DNA of 64,000 nt, taken from contig JARKIF010000008.1 of assembly GCA_029378245.1 (NCBI GenBank), forward strand, positions 62,001-126,000, in the 5' to 3' direction. Positions 32,523-43,326 of this stretch are shown here, one piece after another. How positions within the stretch are numbered: position 1 is the stretch's first letter; each line of letters begins with the position of its first letter. The stretch comes from Roridomyces roridus (Eukaryota > Basidiomycota > Agaricomycetes > Agaricales > Mycenaceae). The position numbers and the translations under genes were made by a program. The notes below the pieces were generated by a model. That model made no database searches and was not told the origin of the DNA. It saw nothing but the letters and a program-made list of their open reading frames with translations.

Positions 32523-33701
32523 CTAGAACCACATAGACACGGAGAAACTACGAGACTCGGAACGCATGGCATGCCACCATCCCGCGGGCAGATACAGGAC
32601 ATCTCCGGGTCCCAGACAAGCTGTCTGCGCTGCCACGTTCAAGAAGTTCGGCCATTCAGTCTGATCCGTCGAGAAGACGTCTACTGCAGAAGTGTTGCCC
32701 GTGGCATACATTCCATCGCTGGAAGGCGGTGAGACCCAGACCGTCTTGTAACCCGCAACCTGGACTGTCAAAATGTCAATATCGCCGCCATCAATGGAAT
32801 GCGGGACATACTGTATATGTTGTAATACGGGTCCTGAAAAAGATTAGCAGTGATGGGCGGGAACTGTAAAGCCACCAACGGTGTGCGCGGGCGAGACGGT
32901 ATCTTTGGGGCCCAGCCAGGCGTTGATCACCAGTTGCTCGTCATTTTCGGGCGGCATTGTCTGGCGCGGAAGGGCGGCATATACGTAGTCCGGAACAATG
33001 ATATCGCCGCGCAGGGCTGGGAATTGCATAAGTAGACTGTGTTGGGCGAGATACAACGGTTCCGTGCCGTCGAGCGAGTCGAGGAAGGTGTCCCACGGCA
33101 TGATCTTCTGAGACCAGTCGTCGGTACGGTAGTCCCTGCCCACTTCGACAGGGACGACGCGGGCAGGGCCCGATACGGCACGGAGATAGTCAGAAGATGC
33201 CCACGGGCGCTCGTTTAGCGCCGGCCAGTCAGAAGCGTAGGACCGCAAGATAAAGGGCGCTTGGTACTCGCGCGTTTGGAACGTGGCGAGCGAGGGGGGT
33301 TTGGCAAGACATGGTATAGTTGCTCCCGAGACATCCAGGGCAGCAGATTCCGCCACAGCGGATGCGGTGAACGTCCGGGATGGATAATTTTCAGCCTGCA
33401 ATTCCTCGATCAAATCGAGGATGAGCTCGAGTCGCCCGTTCCCCGCAGCACCAGAGACGATGATTGCTTTGTCAAGCTTTGCGATGGCGTCTTCTGGCGG
33501 CGAAGAGAGGGCACTGAGTAGGGATGCATCGGTGTGAAGCCGTCGCCAGCAATAAAGTGAAGTTTTAGTAAGATTCTCATACGCCGTGGCAACGACTTGG
33601 TCGAGCAAAGCGGCGTCGTGGATATCGTTGAGACTGGGCCCACAGGCTGCGAGGTCGTCTTGGTCGTCGAGGACAAGCTGGCGGTATTTGGCCCTGTCCA
33701 T
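32523..33701 (-). CDS. JmjC domain protein (KDM8/JMJD5-like)
   Basis: Predicted Fe(II)/2-oxoglutarate oxygenase of the cupin_8/JmjC type. The start MDRAKYRQLVLDDQDDL is at 33701; an upstream in-frame ATG at 33752 would add 17 residues. The N-terminal half is helical. The catalytic half begins APFILRSYASDWPALNERPW and has YLAQHSLLMQFPALRGDI and LVINAWLGPKDTVSPAHT. An intron splits the iron motif HxD (HT, then D of DPYYNI). The third ligand is in YLPAGWWHAMRSE. Thus His, Asp and His are all present. The stop at 32523 follows SFSVSMWF. Whether it acts on histones or other proteins cannot be told. It is divergent from MOT1, with 119 bp between start codons. Confidence 0.85.
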
Positions 33702-33820
33702 ATTGCGGGACGCGATGTGTGCTATTAATTGCGTGTGACGATGAGCTGTCACACAGTGTTGACTCGTACTTAAATACCCTCGGGAGCCAGCACAAATCTG
33801 CGCCTTCCTTCCCCGAATCT
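33702..33820. promoter_or_regulatory. Short bidirectional promoter, JmjC gene / MOT1
   Basis: Only 119 bp separate the two divergent ATGs. No clear TATA box was found on either strand; leaders must be very short or overlap. Confidence 0.5.
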
Positions 33821-36800
33821 ATGACCTCACGGCATGTTTGATCCGTGTGTTTACGTAATGACTAACCTTTCCCTTCCAGGTTGGACCGTCTCCTCCTTCT
33901 CCTTGACACTGGCTCTTCCTCTTCCGTCCGCAACACCGCCGCCAAACAACTCGCCCAGCTCGCGGCCAAGAGCATCATCACTGATGTCGCCCTCGAGGAC
34001 GACCACAAAAATGCGCGTCAACATGTCTCACAGGGCGATCCGCAGGCGTGGGGGGAGCTTATGGCCGTCGTTGCACGCGTGCGTTTAACTGGTTCACTTT
34101 TTACGCGTGAAAACTAACGACCAAACAGATAATTCCCTATCTGCATTCAAAATCATTCGACACGCGCACCGCGGCCTCGGTAGCCCTCTCCCAGATCTTC
34201 ACATTGGTGCCCCTTTGGCAGCCAGAATCAAGGCCGACCCCTGCGGACGAAGAGTCCCTTCCTGCTCCCCCTTTCCCAGAATTCTCAGTCCAAGAACTCA
34301 TCTCCCATGGCAACTTGCTGCTTGCCTCGTCAGGCAAGGAGTTTGCCAAACCCGCTGGCATCCTTGCCACGCCCGCCGAGGTCAAAAAGGCGCGCCAGGC
34401 CGCCATGAAGCGACTCGACCTCCAGTTTCTCGACGAAGACGACGATCTCGATATTGAAAAGGAACTCGCAGAAGAGATGGACGTGGACATTGAAGCAGAC
34501 CCTGTCAAGCAAGAGGATGACACGGAATGTGCGCCTGCTTCGCCCATGGACCTCAAGCGCGAAAACACGTCTCCGCCAACGACGCGTTCGGGATCGCCCG
34601 CTGCTCCCTCGCCGACAGCACCAGAGCCCGAGGTCGCCCCCTCAACCGCCGGCCTCTCGGCCCGCGAGCTCAATCGACTCAAACGCAAGCGCAAACCCAA
34701 CAATTCTGCATTCGTCGCTCCACCACCCCAAGGCGCTGGCTCAAAGTACACCCCTGCCCCCGCTGCCAATGCTCACAAGGCCCGTCTCGTGGCCGCCGAA
34801 GACGTCAAGGCGCCCGTTACCTCACGTCTCGGCACGCCTTCGACGTCCGAAAAGGTCGTCATCGACCCGTCCAAGGGCGGTGCCGTCTCACCAAAGGCTG
34901 CCAAACAGTCCCGAGCCCTCGAGGTGCGTCCCGGCACGTGGATCTGGGATGGTGTTGTCCGCGTTCTTGAAGTCGATCTCTTCAGTGCAGCATGGGAGGT
35001 ACGGCATGGAGCTGCCATGGCACTCCGTGAGCTTCTGAAGGCCCAGGGCGCGTGCGGCGGGATGCACGCTGAGGCCTCGGGTGCCGAAAATGCTCAAGCA
35101 CACGAAAAGTGGTGCAATGACCTCTCGGCAAAATTCCTTTGTGTGTTTGTTTTGGATCGGTTTGGCGACTTTGTGTCTGATCAGGTGGTTGCGCCCGTAC
35201 GAGAGACGGTTTCGCAGACGCTGGCTTCGCTGTTGCTGCATATGCCACGCCGATCTGTGTCGCATGTGCACTCGATTCTGCTGCAAATGATCCAGCAGGA
35301 TATGCCTTCGATGAGCAATGGGAACGCGCCCAAAGCTGCGCCCGCTCCCAAGCCAAAGCGCGGCAAGGGGGCGAAAGCCGCTACTACCGCCGTTGATGCA
35401 GACAAGACGCATGTGTGGGAGGTGCGGCATGCCGGGCTGTTGGGAATCAAGTATGAGGTTGCTGTAAGGAGCGATCTGTTTGCTGTGAAGAAGATTGCAC
35501 CAGAGGAGGAATCTATGGCTGTGGATCAGGCCATCAAATCCGAGGAGGTCAAGAAAGAAGAGACGGCCGATGGCGATTTCGATGAATCTGGCAAGCATGT
35601 GCTTCGAGGTGTTGTCGAGGCTGCTATTCTGGGGTAATGTTCAATCAATTGATATCTACTTTCCACTGACGATACGCAGTCTTGGAGATCGGGATGACGA
35701 TGTGCGTTCCGTTGCAGCGTCGTGCTTGCTTCCTGTGGCCGGGCATCTGGTGGAACAGCTTCCCGAGACGCTTGACCGAGTCCTGGTCGTTCTCTGGCAT
35801 TGCCTGAGTGACATGAAGGACGATCTGAGTTCCAGCGTTGGTGCTGTCATGGATCTGTTAGGTGCGTCTTTCTTTTCTTCTCTGCCCGGTTTCCTCATTG
35901 CCTTGCCAGGCAAACTCGTTTCATACGAGAAAGTCATCACTATCTTGGCAGACGATACCGTTGCGTATGTGTTCTCGATCTTCCCCCGGACTGTGCTGAT
36001 AGAGGATGACTAGTCTCCCTCTGACAGCCCTTGCACCAACATTATTCCCCTTCTTCCGGCACACCATCCCTAATGTGCGGTTGGCGGTGGTCAAGACTCT
36101 CGCCTCCTTTATGGACGTTCCCATGCTCCCTCGTGATTGGATCACCGTCCCTTTTCTGCAACTGCTCTTCCAAAATCTCATCGTGGAGGAGCGCGCGGAC
36201 ATCCGAGATGCGAGTCTAGCAGCGTGGCGGACGGCGCTGACAGTCCTCGCTGCCAAGCAAGGCTGGATGGACGAGCTGATCACGAACCAACACATTCTCG
36301 ACTGGTATGCGATCATGATGACGCCGCTGGGTGTCGCCATTGACCCCGCTACGTTTTATCGCCCGTCGGTGGAAACGGCGGGGACCGCGGCGCCAGAGCG
36401 TCATAATGTCGACAAGAATATGCTCGCGCAGGACCCGGCGCTGATCACCAATGAAGTCACTCTCAAGGCACGCGTCGCGGCGGCCACTGCGTTGGCGCAG
36501 CTGATCGTGTTTTGGCCTCTCGATGCGCGATCCGTTGAGGAAGTTTTTCAGCCGATCTTGGGGCATTACATCGAATCAGCCAGTATGCTTCAAAAGTTCT
36601 TGACTGCTGTTGTCTCAGAGGAGTGGGCGAGGGAACACGATTCGGTCGCAGATGTTGCGCCGCTGATTGAAAAATCGGTCATGGCACAAACCCTGAGTGC
36701 CAAGACGCTGAAATGGCTCCAGGGCGCGCCGCCTCCAGCCTACCACGAGATGACGTTGACTCTCATGCGTATCCACGTCGACTGTGTCGCGCTGTTGGGG

Positions 36801-39800
36801 TCGTTTGCGTCCGACTGCAAGCTTCCGATGTCTTCCATCCCTAGTCTTGGTTCTGAGATCGACGTCACGGGCACGAAGCCGGGTTGCTTCACCATTGATG
36901 TGGCTCAGCAGGCTGTGGGGCAGCTGTACAATCGTCTCAAGGACAGTCTGGGGCGTACGAAGAAGAAGGAGCTTGCCGTGATCGCCGAGAAGCGTGTGAA
37001 GGTTGTGGCGAGCATTGAGCGGTATGTGGACATCAAGGCGCAGCACGATATTCGTGTTTCGGCGGCGTTTGCGGCGGCGTTTGTTGCGTTCAAGAGCACG
37101 CCGGACAAGGTCAGCCCTGTCGTCAAGGGTATCATGAACGGTATCAAGAACGAGGATAATATCGATCTCCAAGCTCGATCCGCCGTCGCCGTGGCTTCTT
37201 TCATTGAATTCTGCACCGGGAACAACATCTCGCAGCCGCCAGACAAAATCGTCAAGAATCTTTGCACCTTCTTGTGTCAAGATGTAGAACAAACACCCAC
37301 GTTTGCTTTCCAGCGCAAATGGATCGACGGTATCTTGTCTTTCCAGCCAGCCGAGGACAAGGATGGGGCGAAGGAGAAGGAGAAGCTTGCGGACGTGCCC
37401 AAGCCAGAGGACGCTGGTAAGGCGCGGCTTTCGCGCCGCGGTGCCGGACTTGCTTTCGACCGACTGTCAGCCAAATTCGGTCCACGGCTGCTGGAAGTCA
37501 TCCCCAACATCTGGCAGTTTATGGCCGGCGGTTTGATCAGTGCTTGCGGTGCGGGTAAGACCTTTTTAGCTTTGGTTTGCGAACATTGCTAACCTGTTGT
37601 AAGGCGCGGACCCGAATTCGGACGAGCTCATCCAGAAACAGTTTGGACAGGATGTCATCGATTCTTTGAGCGTCTTGGAAGCTGTTGTTCCCACATTCCA
37701 CCCCGACCTCTGGCCGAAGTTGGCCGAGACGTTTCCCATGATGCACATTGCCCTCACCAGTCGTTTTGCAATCATCCGTCAATCAGCCGCACGGTGTTTC
37801 GCCACTCTTTGTGATGTGATGACATCTGATGCGATGCGATATGTGATCGAGAACATTGTTCCTTTACTGGGAGATCCGTTGGTGCTTGCCAATCGCCAAG
37901 GAGCAACTGAGCTGATGTATCGTGAGTGCTCCTGTTGGACCCAGTGTGCTCAGCTAATCCCATTTAGATGTCGTGCAACGCCTCGACATCAAGGCGCTGC
38001 CCTACGTCATCTTCATGGTCGTTCCGGTCCTCGGGCGGATGAGCGACTCGAATGATTCCATCCGTTCAACGGCGACGAATACCTTTGCCTCGCTAGTCAA
38101 AATGGTTCCTTTGGAGGTATGATTTGCTTATCGGGATGTCAATCATTCAACTCACTCCAAATTTCAGGCTGGCTTGCCTGATCCGCCCGGCTTCCCCGAG
38201 GAACTATTGAAGCGTCGCCAGACTGAGCGTCAGTTCTTAACCCAGCTACTCGATGGTTCCAAGGTCGAGGAGTATCGGATACCCGTCAAGATCAATGCAG
38301 AACTTCGCAAATACCAGCAAGACGGTGTCAATTGGTTGGCCTTCCTCTCCAAATACCAGTTGCATGGCATCCTGTGTGACGGTAGGTTTCCTTTTACTTC
38401 CCCCAGCGTACCTGTCACTCAACTCCTCTAGACATGGGTCTCGGCAAAACCTTGCAGTCTATTTGCATCTTGTCGAGCAAACATTTCGAGCGCGCTGAGA
38501 AGCACAAAGAGACGAAGTCGCCAGACTCTGTGCACCTTCCATCACTGATCGTCTGCCCCCCGACGCTTACGGGTCACTGGTATTATGAAGTGCTCAAGTA
38601 TGCGGAGAACCTGCGGCCAGTGTTGTATACTGGCAATGCCCGAGAGCGAACCAAGCTCCTCTCAAAGTTGAAAACACACGACGTGGTTATTACCTCATAC
38701 GAGGTTGTCCGCAATGATATAACCCAACTCCAAACTCTCGATTGGCTGTACTGCATTCTCGACGAAGGGCACGTGATCAAGAACGCCAAAACCAAGGTTA
38801 CAAAAGCCGTCAAGTGCATTCGCGCTCAGCATCGTCTAATCTTGTCTGGGACCCCGATCCAGAACAACGTGCTGGAGCTGTGGAGTCTCTTTGATTTTTT
38901 AATGCCGGGATTCTTGGGAACAGAAAGTTCCTTCAACGATCGCTTTGGCAAGCCAATCTTGTCCAACCGCGATGGAAAGGCGAAGAATGGGGAAGCCGGT
39001 GTGTCTTGATTTTACCCTTTATTAACGAGTCCTAATATTCGGTTTGAAGCTGCCTTGGCGTTGGAGGCCTTGCATAAACAAGTGCTGCCATTCTTGCTGC
39101 GTCGCTTGAAAGAGGACGTGCTGAACGATCTGCCCCCCAAAATCATCCAAGATTACTACTGCGAGCTTTCCGATGTGCAGAAATATCTTTACGAAGACTT
39201 TTCAAAGTCGCAAGCTCGTGCTTCTGCCGAAGAAGCTGTGCAATCTGGTTCCGGCGGCAAAGGCCAGCAACACATCTTCCAATCGTTGCAGTATCTACGC
39301 AAACTTTGCAACCATCCCGCGTTTGTTCTGAAAGATGACGCCCAGGCTATCAAGGCAGCACTCGGTAAAGCCACTGGCTCGTCCGAAGGCCTGCATGATA
39401 TCCAGCATGCGCCCAAGCTGCTGGCGTTGCGGTATGCCTCTTTTTTATCGTCATCCCGCGCCCACTGACCCTCCTTTCTGCAGACAAATTCTGACCGATT
39501 GCGGCATAGGAGGAAACAACAATGGCACCACGGACACGGGTAAGAGCGAACTGATAGACACAGAACCGGACTCGAGAGGTGCCTTCTCCCAGCACCGTGT
39601 CCTCATCTTCTGCCAGATGAAGCAAATGCTCGATATTATCGAGACCGATCTGTTCAACAAGCACATGCCGTCGGTCACCTACATGCGGCTTGATGGGAGC
39701 ACTGATGCCAGCAAACGGCATGCCGTCGTCCAAACCTTCAATTCTGATCCGAGCATTGATTGTCTCCTCCTCACGACCCACATTGGTGGACTCGGCCTGA

Positions 39801-40276
39801 CGCTCACGGGGGCTGACACGGTCATCTTCATCGAGCACGATTGGAATCCAATGAAGGATCTGCAAGCGATGGATCGCGCCCATCGTCTAGGTCAAAAGAA
39901 GGTCGTCAATGTGTACCGCTTGATCACCAAGGGCACGCTGGAGGAGAAAATCATGGGGTAAGTTTGGTATTCTTCTCTGCGATCGGACGGTAGCTGAATG
40001 GAGACCAGCCTGCAACGATTCAAAACGAATATCGCCAACACTGTCGTCAGCCAGCAAAACTCGGATCTTGCATCAATGGACACTGATCTTGTGCTGGACT
40101 TGTTCAGACGAACCACTGAGCAGGAAGATGCGGCTGTTGCCAAAAAAGCGGCCAAAGAGGCGTCTGGTCCCGTCAGCCAGAAGAATCTTCTCCAAGGACT
40201 GGAGGAGCTGCCAACCGAAGACGAGTATCAGGGTTTGGATTTGTCCAGTTTTATGGGTTCTCTGAGTACCAAATAA
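33821..40276 (+). CDS. MOT1: MOT1, Snf2-family ATPase that removes TBP from DNA
   Basis: A very long protein, about 1,850 residues, with many exons that all join in frame. The N-terminus is MTSR plus LDRLLLLLDTGSSSSVRNTA, matching the conserved start of Mot1/BTAF1. This needs a GC-AG first intron (33832-33879). HEAT repeats follow (AWEVRHGAAMALRELLKAQG, DDDVRSVAASCLLPVAGHLV, IPNVRLAVVKTLASF). The C-terminal Snf2 motor has ELRKYQQDGVNWLAFL (motif Q/I side), DDMGLGKTLQSI (Walker A), LDEGHVIKNAKTK (DEGH box), LILSGTPIQNNVLELWSLFD, HIGGLGLTLTGADTVIF and DRAHRLGQKKVVNVYRLI. It ends DLSSFMGSLSTK. By family knowledge it binds TBP through the HEAT repeats and uses ATP to dislodge it from promoters; TBP itself is encoded at 0.8-1.9 kb. 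Confidence 0.96.
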
Positions 40277-40477
40277 TTTTTTGTTGATATCTTTATTCCT
40301 CTGCATTCTTCCGACTAGAAACCGCAATGTAGCCAGTGTATTTCGTAGTTCTTGTCATTTGTACTCATACGCAACCTATTTTGTTTCTTGTAACTGCTAA
40401 ATCGACTGAAGTAAAAGCAAGTTTTTACAATAATTACAATGGTACAGAAACGGTAATACATGGAGTACACGGGTCAT

Positions 40478-41236
40478 TCACTGCCCTTCGCCGAGAAGAT
40501 CGTTGTGAAATTGGCGCCAATCAATAGTTGCGGCAGGATCGTCCTCCACGATCTCGTCGATCCAAATACTTTCTTCCTCTTCTTCGAGCGCCCAAGAGCG
40601 ATCGTCATACTTGTCGCAGACGGGAGGGCCACCCGAAGAGCGTCGGGATGGGGAAGGGAGTGGCATCGACCGAACCGACGTGGGCCGATGCTCACGCACC
40701 AATGGTAAGCTGAGCCGAAAAACGGATTCAGTCGAGTCTCCAAGAAAGAGGAACGACTGCGGGCGCTGAATCGGCGAGGGCGCCGTCGAAGGCTCGATCG
40801 AGTCGACGAAAAAGGAGGTCGAATTTGGGGAGGCATCAAATGGGTCCACGATGGCCCGTTTTTCGTAGCTGGTGAACACGGTCTGAATAAAATTCGAGCA
40901 CGAAAAGGGATACTGACCTAGAAGGGATATCGTAGTTTTCAGCGGGGGGGTCCAGCCATCGGGGGATTTGGAAATACGGTCCAGTAAACGGGAGGGTAAA
41001 GCTATGATGGAAGAGCGCCGTCTTTGCTTTCGTGTCAAGGGCGTGGCGTTCTCGGAAGGTATGAACGCTGGCGTGGGAGACGATGAGGTCCTTGGGCGAC
41101 GCGTGAGGGATATTTTGAGCAAGTTCTCTGGTGCGGGTGAAGAACGTCCAGAGAATGGCCTGCGATACGAAGAGCCAGCCATCGCACGCAGCCCAGAAGA
41201 GAAGAAATCCGAGTAGGTGCGGTTGGGTGGGGCCAT
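40478..41236 (-). CDS. Hypothetical protein, Ser/Pro-rich with acidic C-terminus
   Basis: A single-exon frame of 252 residues starting MAPPNRTYSDFFSSGLRAMA at 41236, below a TATAAAA box. I do not recognise it. The N-terminal half is basic and Ser/Pro-rich (RRPFSGRSSPAPENLL, TRKQRRRSSIIALPSRLL) with several possible phosphorylation sites. The middle has PNSTSFFVDSIEPSTAPSP. The C-terminus is acidic (LEEEEESIWIDEIVEDDPAA) and ends with a short helix-like WRQFHNDLLGEGQ. No signal peptide or membrane segment is seen. The MOT1 gene ends 200 bp away, tail to tail. An overlapping open frame in another phase lacks an ATG. A splice-altered model is possible, but the intact frame argues for this one. 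Confidence 0.55.
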   Translation of the reverse strand: MAPPNRTYSDFFSSGLRAMAGSSYRRPFSGRSSPAPENLLKISLTRRPRTSSSPTPAFIPSENATPLTRKQRRRSSIIALPSRLLDRISKSPDGWTPPLKTTISLLGQYPFSCSNFIQTVFTSYEKRAIVDPFDASPNSTSFFVDSIEPSTAPSPIQRPQSFLFLGDSTESVFRLSLPLVREHRPTSVRSMPLPSPSRRSSGGPPVCDKYDDRSWALEEEEESIWIDEIVEDDPAATIDWRQFHNDLLGEGQ

Positions 41237-41667
41237 CCTGAGCCGCAACCACCTTCAGGAACCCATTTTATACCAGGTCCCTATTTATTTATGACGTTCC
41301 ACGGTATCAGTCACCGGGCAATCGGGCAGTTGGTGTCAAGATATAGGGATGCTTCCGAACCGCTGCGCCGCCCTGTTAATCTCGGAACCACGGACGTTCT
41401 TTTCGCCGCAGAAATGAGACCCTTTCTGTGCTGCCACAGGCAGAATCGCAGGCCGGACGATCACTTGCGAGAGGAGTCAGGCGGGGCCCCACAAATCAGT
41501 TATCAAGATGCAGAGATGACATCCCGCGCCGCATAATTTTGAACACCTCTGCTGATTTACGGACCTCACAGAAGATCCTTGAAACAGATTCACAAACTAG
41601 GCAATGGACGGAGTTGAGAGCAGTTGATTGAATGGACGAAGGCAAAATAGAACGTCTTGAATTCCTT
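41237..41667. other. Intergenic between hypothetical gene and COA6
   Basis: Beyond the TATA box nothing is recognised in this 430-bp stretch. It holds the promoter of the hypothetical gene and the COA6 3' UTR. Confidence 0.4.
41266..41272 (-). promoter_or_regulatory. TATA box of the hypothetical gene
   Basis: TATAAAA on the minus strand, 30 bp upstream of the ATG at 41236. The close spacing leaves almost no leader; the true start could be internal. Confidence 0.4.
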
Positions 41668-42015
41668 TTCATCGCTTCGCAGCAGCAGCATTTTGTGCGT
41701 TCGCCTGAGCAAGCATGTCCTTTTGTTGAAAACCAAGCTTGCGCCGCTCGTTAAAATATGATATCTACAAGCGCGTTTAGCCATATCTCCAAGAAACCCG
41801 AAAGAGAGGGGCCTACCCAACTCTGGGCACAAGTTTTCTGGTAAACACGATTCTCGGAAGAACAGGCCTTGCCCTCCTGTCCCAGCCACGACAACGCCTA
41901 CTCCATCCAAACACGCATAGTATGCATCTCTGGCCTCCCAGCATTTTTGGCGCTCTTGTCTTGTTGGAGGATTTGGATCCTCGGACTGAGAGTTGCCAAA
42001 AGGCCACCAGGACAT
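41668..42015 (-). CDS. COA6: Cytochrome c oxidase assembly factor COA6 (frame slip present)
   Basis: A small twin-Cys protein of the mitochondrial intermembrane space that helps copper delivery to Cox2. The start MSWWPFGNSQSEDPNPPTR is at 42015. The first pair is KCWEARDAYYAC (CX9C). The second pair lies in ACSSENRVYQKTCAQSW (CX10C), the COA6 spacing. An intron (GT-AG, about 52 nt) leads to ISYFNERRKLGFQQ and a stop at 41668-41670. Between the pairs the frame slips by one base at AAGGCC (plus-strand 41865-41868). As written, the first exon runs into a wrong frame; one base fewer would join the two halves. I take this as a sequence error or a recent mutation. Confidence 0.8.
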
Positions 42016-42133
42016 TGTAAGTAGAGTGGAGAACAAGTCCGATTATGCCGAATGATCCGTCAATTTGGCGCTTGATCGCGGCGATTACCCCTGTGTATGT
42101 AAAGTTGAGCTGAGTTTCTTTTTCGCCACCTCA
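42016..42133. promoter_or_regulatory. Short bidirectional promoter, COA6 / MYND gene
   Basis: 118 bp lie between the divergent ATGs of COA6 and the MYND gene. No TATA box was seen. Confidence 0.45.
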
Positions 42134-43124
42134 ATGGGTGGCTGTCAACACTGCGGCTTCAAAGATGGCACCCTTCGCTGCACAGGGTGTCGGAAAGTTG
42201 TTTATTGCTCAACGGATTGGTAGGTGTCCCCGAAATCGCGCTGAAAAAAGTGGATGTCGACGAATCGGCCAAAAAACGCAGCCAGCTCGCTTCTTGGCAG
42301 CAGTGTCACAAACAGCTCTGCCGCAAGACTACAAATCAGATTCTCAAGCCCATGCCACCCTTGGACCCGCCCGTCGTACGCGAGTGCTCTGAAGCAGAGA
42401 CACTTACTTCACAAGGCGTCGCGGTGACCGATTTTCGGTTGGTTATTCTGCGGTATTCCACTTGTTTGACTCACACACCCCATTCATAGATCCTTTCCAT
42501 ACTCCCAGCTCTATTACGCCGTTTCCAATCCGCCTGTTCTCGAACGCGAGTCCGGCGAAAAAGGGTTTACGAGGCCCAATCTATTCACGCATTCCAAGAA
42601 GGAAATACTGTGTGCGTTACCGAAAAATATCTCATCTGTTGGTCAACTGAAGGGTGCTTTCCAGGCGAGTTCATGTTCATGGTCATGGGAGGCCCGATAT
42701 ACCGTGCTGTCGTGCCTACACCCGCGGACTTCCTGGCCGCCAACGAGAGGGCCTGCGATCTCGGTCCGCCATACCAAGTGTCCGCGGAACTCTGCACTCG
42801 CACAGTCGAGGGACTGCAGTCTTCCTTTGTGAAGCAGCTGCTCAAGGATCCGCTGATGCGAAGGTGTGCCAAACCAGGGTGCTTGAGCCAGTCGGATGCT
42901 CCTCGTCGGGTTGTTATTGGCTCGTAAGTGTTTCCATGTTATCATTCAAGAGTGCACTCATGTTCGTACAGTTCTTTCGCACAGCGGACGCCGAGGACGA
43001 GTTTACAAGTGATGTGGGCGCCTTGTTGTTACAACGACCGATGCCTCGAGACATTAAAGGATACCATGGACTTGGTCTTGATGAAATCTTGATGAAGCTT
43101 CCAAGCCCTCCTCCCTCGACTTGA
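42134..43124 (+). CDS. MYND-type zinc finger protein (frame uncertain in the middle)
   Basis: Exon 1 starts MGGCQHCGFKDGTLRCTGCR and continues KVVYCSTD. An intron of about 65 nt joins it to CQLASWQQCHKQLC, completing a MYND zinc finger (Cys pairs, then Cys-His-Cys). MYND fingers usually bind short Pro-rich peptides. The rest has no named domain: TDFRL, then a stretch best read as LYYAVSNPPVLERESGEKGF and HSKKEILCALPKNISSVGQL, then EFMFMVMGGPIYRAVVPTPA, LGPPYQVSAELCTRTVEGLQ and an ending LDEILMKLPSPPPST. The step near 42665 between the second and third of these changes frame, and the last joint (about 42940) fits its donor poorly. The coding model is therefore not settled. Confidence 0.65.
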
Positions 43125-43326
43125 TTCCGTGCATGTACTTTTTCTTGTTGTTTGTACTATTGTACTTTTTCTTGGCTGTATTCAATAGCATCTTGGACTT
43201 TTTTGGCAACCAAAAAGGGCATCTTCCGTCGAATGATCCGTTGATCTTTGCATTGTGGGTCTGCGAAAGAATTAGTGGTTTTCTACCGTTAACGCTGTAC
43301 AGATATAATAAGATTATTAGGATGCT

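Noticed and set aside
34888..37292. Antisense frames of over 220 codons within MOT1
   Set aside because: They lie opposite a well-conserved spliced MOT1 sequence and show no family resemblance.
40836..41252. 138-codon frame overlapping the hypothetical protein gene, hydrophobic at its start
   Set aside because: It begins with GTG, lacks an ATG near its start and would need an unsupported splice; the other frame is intact and has an ATG.
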